From JAEHCY01 sp964519095 (GTDB taxonomy: Bacteria; Pseudomonadota; Gammaproteobacteria; Chromatiales; Chromatiaceae), in NCBI GenBank assembly GCA_964519095.1, contig CAZFHV010000129.1, positions 1 through 9,747 of the forward strand: 9,747 nt of DNA, given 5' to 3'. Below are positions 1 to 5,780 of this stretch, piece by piece (the stretch's first letter is position 1; every line of letters starts with the position of its first letter). The notes under the pieces were generated by a model. That model had not been told where the DNA came from. It was given only the letters and a program-made list of their open reading frames with translations, and searched no databases. Made by a program: the position numbers and the translations under genes.

Positions 1-53
1 GCGGCGTGGCCAAACCATGTGTCGCGCGTGGCCAAACCATGTGTCGCGCTACA
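1..53. mobile_element. Possible end of an IS21-type element (partial)
   Basis: The tandem repeats at 4-49 together with a candidate terminal TG (minus strand, position 53) suggest that an insertion sequence lies mostly to the left of the window and ends here. It would truncate the minus-strand gene within the codon after ...VIYRQ. Only the repeat pattern and the terminal dinucleotide support this. It could instead be an unrelated iteron or a repeat native to the gene. Confidence 0.35.
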
Positions 54-631
54 TGCTGGCGATAGATCACCTGGGGGACCTTGAGCAGGTCGAGGTCCGG
101 GGGCGGGTCTTCGGCGATGGGTCTGGGCTCCGCATCACCACCGTCGAGCCGAAGGCCGTAGCGGCTCCGCTTGCCAGTTCCGCCACCCTGTTCCTGGTGG
201 AGCCGCAGCCTAAGCGGGTGTCCGAGTGCATGTAGGCCTTCCACGATGGTCGGGCGTTGGCGCTTCCAGGTTGCGTCGAGTTTCTTCCAGTACCCCGTCA
301 TAAGGCGCCTGCCTCGCTCGCGGTCCTTTTCCCATCCGACCGCGCCAGACACCTTAAACAATTCCCGTAGCCGCTCCCCGATCTCCCATGCCTCGAAACC
401 CCAGTGATCCGGGTTGGCATCCGGCGCCAGGCGATCCGGCTGCTCCTGAACCAAGTCACATAGGGCTCTCAGCATCTCTACTTCGCGTGTCTGAGGCGTC
501 CAGCCAGCGGCGATCTTCCTGATGGCCCGGACTGTTTCAACAACCTGCTCGCTGTCCCAACCCGTCTCGAACCCGTTCGGTCCCTGTTCGCGGACGTCGC
601 CCTCCGACACCTTTGCCCCTGCTTGCTCCAT
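1..631 (-). CDS. Unknown protein, 3' end off the left edge (partial)
   Basis: An uninterrupted minus-strand frame runs from an ATG at 631..629 to the window edge (at least 210 codons), with mostly G/C third positions. I do not recognise the family. The N-terminal part contains AIRKIAAGWTPQTREVEMLR, then a Trp- and charge-rich helical stretch (WGFEAWEIGERLRELF, GYWKKLDATWKRQ). A segment ending GKRSRYGLRLDGG could be the wing of a winged helix; that is a guess. Start choice is uncertain. ATG 664..662 is in frame and has GGAG 8 nt upstream, but it overlaps the start codon of the divergent CoiA-like gene. ATG 631 leaves a small gap but has no clear ribosome site; a GTG near 610 is also possible. 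The last residues (after ...VIYRQH) are encoded by a 22-bp tandem repeat and may come from an inserted element, so the native C terminus may be lost. The reading frame is well supported, the function is not. Confidence 0.65.
   Translation of the reverse strand, partial: MEQAGAKVSEGDVREQGPNGFETGWDSEQVVETVRAIRKIAAGWTPQTREVEMLRALCDLVQEQPDRLAPDANPDHWGFEAWEIGERLRELFKVSGAVGWEKDRERGRRLMTGYWKKLDATWKRQRPTIVEGLHALGHPLRLRLHQEQGGGTGKRSRYGLRLDGGDAEPRPIAEDPPPDLDLLKVPQVIYRQHVARHMVWPRATHGLATP
4..49. repeat. 22-bp tandem direct repeat, two copies, at left edge
   Basis: Two perfect head-to-tail copies of a 22-bp unit (4-25 and 26-47, plus two more matching bases) with core GTGGCCAAACCATGTGTCGC. More copies may lie outside the window. 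Arrays of ~20-bp repeats like this are typical of the ends of IS21-family elements, where they bind transposase. The minus strand reads TGTAGCGCGACACATGG from position 53, compatible with the TG terminal dinucleotide of that family. The element identity is inference, because no istA/istB sequence is visible. Confidence 0.6.
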
Positions 632-662
632 CCATTCAGTCGAGGGCTTACCAGTGGAAACC

Positions 663-1574
663 ATGAATCTGCTCCAGTCGTTTGGGTTGACCGTAGATGG
701 CCGGCTAGTCTCGGTCGAGGAGGTCGCTCGTGGCAAGGCTTGCGACTGCTGCTGCCCCCTGTGCGGGGAGGTGCTGATCGCCCGCCAGGGGGACGTGCGC
801 GCCTGGCACTTCGCCCATGCGAGCGGTGGGGACTGCGGGGCCGCCGCCGAGGGAGCGCTACACCTTGCCGTAAAGCAACTGATAGTCCAGGAGGGGAAGA
901 TCTTGGTCCCGGCGTTGGAGGCCCGGGCCTCCCATCGGTTGGACGATGGCCGGCTCGGCGAGGCGGCCTTGGTGCGCCCGGCGGAGACCTGGATGCTTGT
1001 CGGGACTCGTCCCGAGGTAGCCGTCGGAGCCCTGCGCATCGATGTCGCGGCAACCCATGACGGTGCCCCGATCTTCATCGAGGTCGCGGCCACGCACCTG
1101 GTGGACGACGCCAAGCGCCTAGCGTTGGCCGGTCTCGGTGTGGCGTGCTTCGAGATCGTGCTCGACCCATCCCTGTATGAATCTTGGACCTGGGACAACC
1201 TGCGGCTGGAGGCCCTGGAGTGTCAAGGAAACCGGCATTGGATCTTTCACCCGGACCTACGGGCCTTGGACGAGCAAGCCAGATGCGAAGCGACGGCGAA
1301 GGCTTTCGAAAAGCCGGTTCTGGCAGCGGCTGCTCCAGAGCGGATCCGGCTTCGCCTGTTCACCGTACCGGTCCATCTGGTGGTCCAGAGCTGGGGGCTG
1401 TGTCTTTGGTGGCCCTATAACGAGCAGGTGAACCCGATGCTCAAGGCCGTCGCCAAGTCGTTTGGGGGTCGCTGGAAGGGTGCGCCGTACAGAAACTGGG
1501 TGATACCTCTCGGTGCTAGGTCCGCCCTACTGGAGCAGCTCCTCGGGATCGGGGCAGTCCGGGAGAGCTATTAA
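663..1574 (+). CDS. CoiA-like zinc-finger / nuclease-fold protein
   Basis: 303 residues. The N terminus has a CoiA-type zinc-binding module: C31-P-L-C34, then LIARQGDVRAWHFAH (H49, H52), C58 and an LH.AVK helix (66-71). Residues 125-166 read RIDV...APIFIEVAATH...DDAKRLALAGLGVACFEIVLD. This matches the PD-(D/E)xK-like core of CoiA-related proteins: D127 and E140 are present, but the E-x-K lysine is replaced (EVA), as in CoiA relatives that have E-x-Q. The C-terminal ~60 residues (KSFGGRWKGAPYRNWVIP) resemble small GxRW...W modules seen in DUF5710 or HARP-like domains. CoiA acts on incoming ssDNA during competence in Gram-positives; in proteobacterial accessory DNA such proteins are mostly uncharacterised. 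The start at 663 fits the family's usual distance to the CxxC, though the ribosome site (GGA, 5 nt upstream) is weak. The last codon before the stop (Tyr) comes from the inserted IS630 end; the native gene ended one residue earlier. Confidence 0.75.
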   Translation: MNLLQSFGLTVDGRLVSVEEVARGKACDCCCPLCGEVLIARQGDVRAWHFAHASGGDCGAAAEGALHLAVKQLIVQEGKILVPALEARASHRLDDGRLGEAALVRPAETWMLVGTRPEVAVGALRIDVAATHDGAPIFIEVAATHLVDDAKRLALAGLGVACFEIVLDPSLYESWTWDNLRLEALECQGNRHWIFHPDLRALDEQARCEATAKAFEKPVLAAAAPERIRLRLFTVPVHLVVQSWGLCLWWPYNEQVNPMLKAVAKSFGGRWKGAPYRNWVIPLGARSALLEQLLGIGAVRESY

Positions 1575-1589
1575 TTCGGCCCATAAATA
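1569..1589. repeat. Left terminal inverted repeat of the IS630 element (with TA)
   Basis: Twenty-one bases starting TATTAA and ending TAAATA. They match the reverse complement of 2655-2675 at 17 of 21 positions. The TAA inside TATTAA supplies the present stop codon of the CoiA-like gene. Confidence 0.8.
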
Positions 1590-2673
1590 AGCGACCCATG
1601 ATAAAATGGATGGCATGGAAAAGATCGATGTCCGCAAGCTCACCCCCGAAGGCCGCAACCTGCTCCGAGAGATGGTGGTGCGCTTACGCAAGCAATCGGG
1701 GATGGGGGCGGGGGATCTGGCCAAGGTGGCTGGGGTGCATCCGAGTACGGTGAAGGGATGGTTGGCGCGGGCCCACAAAGAAGGGGAAGGCTCCCTTCGG
1801 GAGCGTCCCCGCGGGCGTCCCATTGGGGCGTGCCGCAAGCTGACGATGGCCGATGAGGTGTGGGTTCGCGAGCAGATCGTGGATCGCTCGCCCCAGCAGA
1901 TGAAGCTGGCCTTTGCCTTGTGGACGCGGCGGGCGATCGGGGAGCTGATCGAGGCGCGCTTTGGGGTGTGCTTACAACAGCGGCTGATTGGGAAGTACCT
2001 CAAGCGCTGGGGCTTCACCCCGCAAAGGCCGCTCAGGCGTGCGCTCGAGCAGCGCCCCGAAGCGATCAAGGAATGGCTCACCGAGAGCTACCCGGCGCTG
2101 GTGGCCCGGGTCAAAGCCGAAGGAGGGGTGATCTACTGGGGCGATGAGACGGCGGTGAAGGAAGATGGCCACTGGATTCGTGGCTATGCCCCCAGGGGCA
2201 AGACGCCGGTGCTGGCGCTGCCCACCCGCTGGCAGAAGCTCTCGATGATCTCGGCGATCTCCCCCCGCGGTGAGGTGGCGTTTCGCATCGTGGCGGGCAG
2301 CATCAACACTGAGCGCTTCCTGGATTTCTTGGCCGCCCTCATTGAGGGGGCACCCCGCAAGGTCTTCCTGGTGGTCGACAATCTTCGGGTGCACCACGCC
2401 AAGGGGGTCAGCGCATGGCTGGCGGAGCACAAAGACAAGATCGAGCTGGCCTTTCTCCCGCCGTATGCGCCCGAATCCAATCCCGATGAGTACCTCAACC
2501 GCGATCTCAAGACCGCCCTGCGTAGCGGCCCGGTCAGCTCGGATAAAGATAGCCTGCTCGAGAAGGCCATGGCATTCATGAACCAACTCACCACCCTGCC
2601 CGAAAAGCTCAGGGCCTACTTTAGGCATCCCGCCGCTGCCTATGCAGCACAGGGTATTTAAGGGCAGGGTTAA
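1571..2673 (+). mobile_element. Complete IS630-family insertion sequence
   Basis: About 1.1 kb, flanked by TA at 1569-1570 and 2674-2675, the target duplication expected for IS630/Tc1-mariner elements. Imperfect terminal inverted repeats including the TA lie at 1569-1589 and 2655-2675 and match at 17 of 21 positions. Both arms share TATTAA, then C, G and CCC, then TAAATA. The single transposase gene fills almost the whole element. The left TA is the first two bases of the native stop codon of the CoiA-like gene. Length, ends, target and transposase agree, so the element looks intact. Confidence 0.88.
1606..2661 (+). CDS. IS630-family transposase
   Basis: 351 residues, the usual length for the family. 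The N terminus carries a helix-turn-helix (about 30-52: SGMGAGDLAKVAGVHPSTVK) followed by a basic linker with GRP motifs (RERPRGRPIG, 66-74). The catalytic DDE domain follows: D180 in YWGDETAV, D258 in VFLVVDNLRVHHA, and E295 in LPPYAPESNPDEY. All three carboxylates are present and no frameshift is seen, so the enzyme should be active for cut-and-paste transposition at TA. A second in-frame ATG at 1615 is an equally good start; neither has a strong ribosome site. The gene is co-directional with both flanking host genes, so read-through from either promoter could reach the SRAP gene. Confidence 0.93.
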   Translation: MDGMEKIDVRKLTPEGRNLLREMVVRLRKQSGMGAGDLAKVAGVHPSTVKGWLARAHKEGEGSLRERPRGRPIGACRKLTMADEVWVREQIVDRSPQQMKLAFALWTRRAIGELIEARFGVCLQQRLIGKYLKRWGFTPQRPLRRALEQRPEAIKEWLTESYPALVARVKAEGGVIYWGDETAVKEDGHWIRGYAPRGKTPVLALPTRWQKLSMISAISPRGEVAFRIVAGSINTERFLDFLAALIEGAPRKVFLVVDNLRVHHAKGVSAWLAEHKDKIELAFLPPYAPESNPDEYLNRDLKTALRSGPVSSDKDSLLEKAMAFMNQLTTLPEKLRAYFRHPAAAYAAQGI

Positions 2674-2675
2674 TA
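2655..2675. repeat. Right terminal inverted repeat of the IS630 element (with TA)
   Basis: Begins TATTTA and ends TTAATA; reverse complement of the left end apart from four mismatches. It overlaps the transposase stop codon, so the transposase reads into its own terminal repeat. Confidence 0.8.
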
Positions 2676-2685
2676 ATTTGAGCCC

Positions 2686-3354
2686 ATGTGCGGCCGCCTC
2701 ATCCAGCATTCCCCTTCTTCGGCCTATCTGGATCTGTTCGGCATCGAGGCCGCTCTCGGGGAGATTCCGCCGCGCTACAACCTCGCCCCCTCCCTGCCGA
2801 TCCTGGTGGCCCGAATCGCTTCCAACGGCAAGCGGGAGCTGACCTATCTGCGCTGGGGTCTGGTGCCCTCTTGGTCGAAGGGACCCGATGCCCGTTTCAG
2901 CATGATCAACGCCCGCGCCGAGACCCTGGATCAGAAACCCGCCTACCGCGGACCCTTCCGCTACCGCCGCTGCCTCATCCCCACCGAGGGGTTCTACGAG
3001 TGGAGGCCGGAGCGGGGCGGCAAGCAGCCCTACCTGATCCGCATGCGATCGGGGAGGCCCTTTGCCTTGGCGGGGCTGTGGGACCAGTGGCAGGACCCCA
3101 ACGGCTCAGCACTCGAGACCTGCAGCATCATCGTCACCGACGCCAACCCCTTGGTCGCCCCCATCCACGACCGGATGCCGGTGATCCTACCCCCCGAGAT
3201 CTGGGACAGCTGGCTCGATCCCCATCAGCAGGACACCCGCGCCCTTCGCTCCCTCCTCGTCCCCTGCGACCCTTCCTCCATGGAGACCTACCCAGTCTCC
3301 CGAGCGGTCAACAACACCCGCAACGATGACTCGAGCCTGATCGAGCGGGTTTGA
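2686..3354 (+). CDS. yedK: SOS response-associated peptidase (SRAP), YedK/HMCES family
   Basis: 222 residues, the same length as E. coli YedK. The family's active-site residues are visible. Cys2, exposed after Met removal, forms the covalent thiazolidine link to abasic sites in ssDNA. Also present are Asn32 (PPRYNLAP), the N75-A-R-A-E motif, Glu105 (GFYEW) and His161 (IHDRMPVIL). The role is shielding abasic sites in single-stranded DNA as a DNA-protein crosslink and later self-reversal. The start is fixed by the invariant MCGR N terminus. The IS630 element ends 11 nt upstream; without it the gene would begin 9 nt after the stop of the CoiA-like gene, so the pair was probably one operon. No good ribosome site lies just upstream now; the pre-insertion sequence GGGAGAG (1561-1567) would have been within about 15 nt of the ATG. 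Confidence 0.93.
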   Translation: MCGRLIQHSPSSAYLDLFGIEAALGEIPPRYNLAPSLPILVARIASNGKRELTYLRWGLVPSWSKGPDARFSMINARAETLDQKPAYRGPFRYRRCLIPTEGFYEWRPERGGKQPYLIRMRSGRPFALAGLWDQWQDPNGSALETCSIIVTDANPLVAPIHDRMPVILPPEIWDSWLDPHQQDTRALRSLLVPCDPSSMETYPVSRAVNNTRNDDSSLIERV

Positions 3355-3367
3355 TCTCTCAGGTCGT

Positions 3368-3392
3368 CACAGGCTCAGTTCTTGAGCCTGTG
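3368..3392 (+). terminator. Hairpin terminator after the SRAP gene
   Basis: Perfect 10-bp stem CACAGGCTCA / TGAGCCTGTG with a 5-nt loop (GTTCT), 14 nt after the SRAP stop. The following tract is only TTCCTCCC, so intrinsic termination may be inefficient. The stem is symmetrical and could also act on minus-strand transcripts. Confidence 0.6.
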
Positions 3393-3684
3393 TTCCTCCC
3401 ATACTGAGTCCCAGGGTGCCTTCCCCGATGCCCTGAAGGGGCGCTGTCCTGTTTACCGACTTTGCGTTTCTCGGTGGAGTGAGGCTCGGTGAGCCCCAGA
3501 TCAGCCGCAACCTCAGCCTCCGGGGCGGCAGCGAGTAGAAGATCTCCGTCCCAGTCTCCGGTATGGAGGGCGGCCGTCGGGCAGCCCAGGGCGTCCTGTC
3601 GAGAATGTATGTAAGATCATATAATTAGGTTGGCGCGACAGGCGCCGATGGCCCTGCGTTGAACCACCGAGAGAGGAGGGCCCC
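3393..3684 (+). other. Intergenic region with promoter for the hydrolase/nuclease operon
   Basis: The gap between the SRAP gene and the next start is 330 bp. After the terminator, bases 3393-3590 show no gene I can support: short frames on both strands lack start codons or have third-position GC no higher than background. The 3' part (3590-3684) holds the promoter and leader described separately and a strong ribosome site, GAGAGGAGG (3671-3679). Confidence 0.5.
3595..3646 (+). promoter_or_regulatory. Promoter with exact TATAAT between inverted CCTGTCG/CGACAGG arms
   Basis: An exact TATAAT lies at 3620-3625 in an AT-rich island that stands out from the GC-rich surroundings. No good TTGACA is seen 16-18 bp upstream, so an activator may be needed. 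CCTGTCG (3595-3601) and CGACAGG (3636-3642) form inverted arms around it, a possible operator pair. In the leader, GGCGC (3632-3636) and GCGCC (3642-3646) can form a small hairpin. It would drive the 58-residue gene, the hydrolase and the nuclease. Confidence 0.5.
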
Positions 3685-3861
3685 ATGGCTCGCACCAGTC
3701 TTCCGCACCCCATCCCCAACCGGCCCAGCCCCGGCGGTGAGAGTGTCCTGGTGGCCATCTACCGGAGACTGTCGCCACCGGAGCGCGAGAAGCTGGTCGC
3801 CCTCGCCCAGCAGATCGAGCTGGCCGCCGCCCGGCGCTCCGAGCGCTATCTGCTCCATTGA
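3685..3861 (+). CDS. 58-residue protein of unknown function
   Basis: A short ORF with a very good ribosome binding site (GAGAGGAGG ending 5 nt before the ATG). The first ~18 residues are proline-rich and probably disordered (SLPHPIPNRPSPGG). The rest is amphipathic helix: VAIYRRLSPPEREKLVALAQ followed by an Ala/Arg-rich tail ending YLLH. The PPEREKLVALA segment looks like a helix-turn capped by SPPE, as in small DNA- or protein-binding peptides, but I do not recognise a family. It lies 27 nt upstream of the hydrolase start and is likely co-transcribed with it. Third positions are strongly G/C, supporting real coding. Confidence 0.65.
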   Translation: MARTSLPHPIPNRPSPGGESVLVAIYRRLSPPEREKLVALAQQIELAAARRSERYLLH

Positions 3862-3888
3862 TGCGCGGCAGGCACCCACCCCGATCGA

Positions 3889-5001
3889 ATGCTCACCCCC
3901 ACCCACCTGCTCACCGCCCAGGTCGCCTACCTTGCGGGCTGTATCAGTACCGCCCACCCGCCGGCCCCGACGGAGGCCTTGGGGGCCCTGGGTGGGGCCC
4001 TGATCCCGGATCTGGATTCCCGCCACTCATACATCGGCCGGGCGCTGCCGTTTCTCTCGGGCCCCCTGGAGTATCGCTTCGGCCATCGGACCCTAACCCA
4101 TTCGCTCCTGGCTCAGGTAGTGTTCGGAGCCCTCGCCTGGGCACTCCTGCCCTTCGGCTTGTTCCTCGCCCTGGTGGCGGGTTGGCTGTCCCATAGCTTG
4201 GCGGACATGATGACCCCCTCGGGGGTGGTGTGGCTGTGGCCCGCCCGGGGACGCTGTGTGCTACCGGGCAATGTCCGCTACCGCATGGAGACCCTGGGCA
4301 AGGGGGAGCTGGGGTTTCTCCTGGTGATGGTGCTGTTGGGCCTGGTGCTCATGCCCTTGGCCCGCACCGGGGAGGGGACCCTCGGATTGGTGCGCTCCGC
4401 CATCGGGGACATCCTCTCTGCTCGTCAGCAGTACGACGCTGGCAAGGGCAGCCATGCCTTCAAGCTCGAGGTCCGGGGCCGGGACAACCGCAGCTATGCC
4501 GACATCTCCGGGACCTATCCGGTGATCGGCCCCTATCAGGAGGGCGGCTTTCTCCTGGAGACCGAAGCGGGACCCCGATCCTTGTGTCGCTCCGCCGCCT
4601 GTGACTGGCACCCGGACCATGCCGCCCTGATGCGGGCTGAGCCCGAGGAGACCCAGAGCTTCGCCCTCAAGCTGCCCCAGACCAGCACCAATGCACTGCG
4701 GGAGGCCCTGGCACCGCTTCGGTCCGCAGGCAAGGTCTATCTCCTGGGAACCCTGGATGCGCCGGCCATGAAACCCATCCCGCCCACGCTGGAGGTCTCG
4801 GGGGACCGGGTCACCCTCGGCTATGCCAGTCCCGAGATCCTGACCTCTTGGGGAAATCGCACCCTGCGCAACCTGGATCTCACCCTCCAGGTCCGCCACC
4901 CACCCGGTGCCAGGGTCCCCGAGGGACTCGACTTCACCCCAGCCACTGTCGAGCTTCACCCGTTACTTGGCAAATGGGTGGAGCAGTCCCACGGAAGATG
5001 A
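3889..5001 (+). CDS. YdjM-like (DUF457) membrane-bound metal-dependent hydrolase with C-terminal extension
   Basis: 370 residues. The N-terminal ~160 residues match the YdjM/DUF457 family. Candidate metal ligands are H6 (MLTPTHLL), D41-x-D43 (ALIPDLDSRHS), H66-R-TLT-H71-S and SH102SLADMMTPSGVVWLWP (H102, D106). Hydrophobic segments at about 10-20, 72-98 and 141-158 indicate an inner-membrane protein. Residues ~165-370 are an additional soluble domain with many beta-type stretches that I cannot assign; E. coli YdjM (about 200 residues) lacks it. YdjM-type proteins are often SOS-controlled, but I find no LexA box here. The reaction is unknown for the family. The start at 3889 gives the expected MxxxTHL N terminus; its ribosome site is weak, so translation may be coupled to the 58-residue ORF upstream. 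Confidence 0.8.
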   Translation: MLTPTHLLTAQVAYLAGCISTAHPPAPTEALGALGGALIPDLDSRHSYIGRALPFLSGPLEYRFGHRTLTHSLLAQVVFGALAWALLPFGLFLALVAGWLSHSLADMMTPSGVVWLWPARGRCVLPGNVRYRMETLGKGELGFLLVMVLLGLVLMPLARTGEGTLGLVRSAIGDILSARQQYDAGKGSHAFKLEVRGRDNRSYADISGTYPVIGPYQEGGFLLETEAGPRSLCRSAACDWHPDHAALMRAEPEETQSFALKLPQTSTNALREALAPLRSAGKVYLLGTLDAPAMKPIPPTLEVSGDRVTLGYASPEILTSWGNRTLRNLDLTLQVRHPPGARVPEGLDFTPATVELHPLLGKWVEQSHGR

Positions 5002-5023
5002 CCCCCAGGGAGGCGATCGCCTG

Positions 5024-5575
5024 ATGGGCTCGCTGTTTCGGCTGCTGCGCCTCGCCACCGCCCATCATCGGCTGAGTCTCTTCTGGGCCCTGTCCCTCCT
5101 CGGGCTCATCCTCCCCTGGCTCACCAGTTGTGAGTCTCCCACCCTCAGTAGCCTGTTCCGCCCGGAGCAGCCCTGCACGGTGCAGAGCATCCACGATGGG
5201 GACACCCTGCGCCTCACCTGTGCAGGTGAGCACCTGCAAGTGCGGCTGTACTGCATCGATGCCCCGGAGCTGGATCAAAAGCCCTGGGGGCAGGAGTCCC
5301 GCGATCACCTCCGGGCCATCACCCCCAAACAAGTGCTGCTCATCCCCCGAGACAAGGACCGCAACGGCCGCACCGTGGGTGAGGTGCTCACCGATGACCC
5401 TGACCGGGAGAACCTCAACCTGGCCCAGGTGAGAAGCGGCAACGCCGCGGTGTACCGGAGCTTCTGCGAGGGGGATGCCTACTACCAGGCCGAGCGGGAG
5501 GCGAAACGGCTCAAGGCCGGGATCTGGGAGCGGGCGGGGGAGCAGCAGGCGCCTTGGGGCCACCGGCGGGGATAG
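5024..5575 (+). CDS. Thermonuclease family lipoprotein (SNase-like)
   Basis: 183 residues. The N terminus is a lipoprotein signal: basic and hydrophobic (about 17-31) then the lipobox LTSC with Cys36 as the lipidated residue, so the enzyme should be exported and membrane-anchored. The SNase domain spans ~50-172: HDGDTLRL (D58, D60), VRLYCIDAPELDQ (R74, D79, E82) and NGRTVGEV (R116). These correspond to the Ca-binding carboxylates and the two arginines of staphylococcal nuclease. Substrate is probably DNA or RNA outside the cytoplasm. An upstream ATG (4907) would overlap the hydrolase gene and bury the signal peptide. The 5024 start has AGGGAGG 10 nt upstream and gives a proper signal sequence. 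It lies 22 nt after the hydrolase stop, so the two form an operon. Confidence 0.88.
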   Translation: MGSLFRLLRLATAHHRLSLFWALSLLGLILPWLTSCESPTLSSLFRPEQPCTVQSIHDGDTLRLTCAGEHLQVRLYCIDAPELDQKPWGQESRDHLRAITPKQVLLIPRDKDRNGRTVGEVLTDDPDRENLNLAQVRSGNAAVYRSFCEGDAYYQAEREAKRLKAGIWERAGEQQAPWGHRRG

Positions 5576-5657
5576 ATGAGAGACGCCAGGGCAGCCAGAG
5601 GGTCTCACCGACGCGGAGCGGCGGATGCGTTCTTATGACCTCTAGGCGCCGACGGCC

Positions 5658-5667
5658 CCTGATCAGG
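5658..5667. repeat. 10-bp perfect palindrome CCTGATCAGG
   Basis: Lies in the 205-bp gap between the nuclease gene and abiEi. It may be a protein site or the foot of a weak terminator (no T tract follows). Little else can be said. Confidence 0.3.
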
Positions 5668-5732
5668 TCTCATCCAGAGAGGCATTCGGCCTCGAAGGCT
5701 GGTGCGAGCCCAACAAAAGGAGGGTCCGAAAA

Positions 5733-5758
5733 GCCGGTATACTTTTACAATTACCGGC
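5733..5758 (+). promoter_or_regulatory. abiE promoter/operator: inverted repeat over the -10
   Basis: GCCGGTA (5733-5739) and TACCGGC (5752-5758) form a perfect 7-bp inverted repeat with a 12-nt AT-rich spacer. TATACT (5738-5743) and TACAAT (5746-5751) are -10-like and lie inside it; no clear -35 is seen. AbiEi proteins are known to repress their own operon by binding inverted repeats near the promoter, so this is the best candidate operator. The abiEi ATG is 22 nt downstream, with AGGA at 5763-5766. Confidence 0.6.
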
Positions 5759-5780
5759 AATCAGGAACAGGCTCTCGGCC

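Noticed and set aside
522..662. Upstream extension of the CoiA-like gene to ATG 522
   Set aside because: The added residues (Ser, Thr and Pro rich) do not resemble the family N terminus and overlap the divergent gene. ATG 663 gives the expected distance to the zinc-binding cysteines.
3359..3619. Minus-strand frame open across the gap after the SRAP gene (contains ALHTGDWDGDLLLAAAPEAE)
   Set aside because: It has no ATG, GTG or TTG start in frame, its third-position GC is near background rather than the high level of the real genes, and no domain is recognisable. At most a decayed fragment.
3590..3650. LexA (SOS) box upstream of the YdjM-like operon
   Set aside because: YdjM and YedK are SOS-linked names, so I looked for CTGT-N8-ACAG. 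The CTGT and ACAG present are about 38 nt apart, not 8.
4907..5023. Earlier start for the thermonuclease gene at 4907
   Set aside because: It would overlap the hydrolase gene by about 95 bp and place 39 polar residues ahead of a clear lipoprotein signal peptide. ATG 5024 has a good ribosome site.
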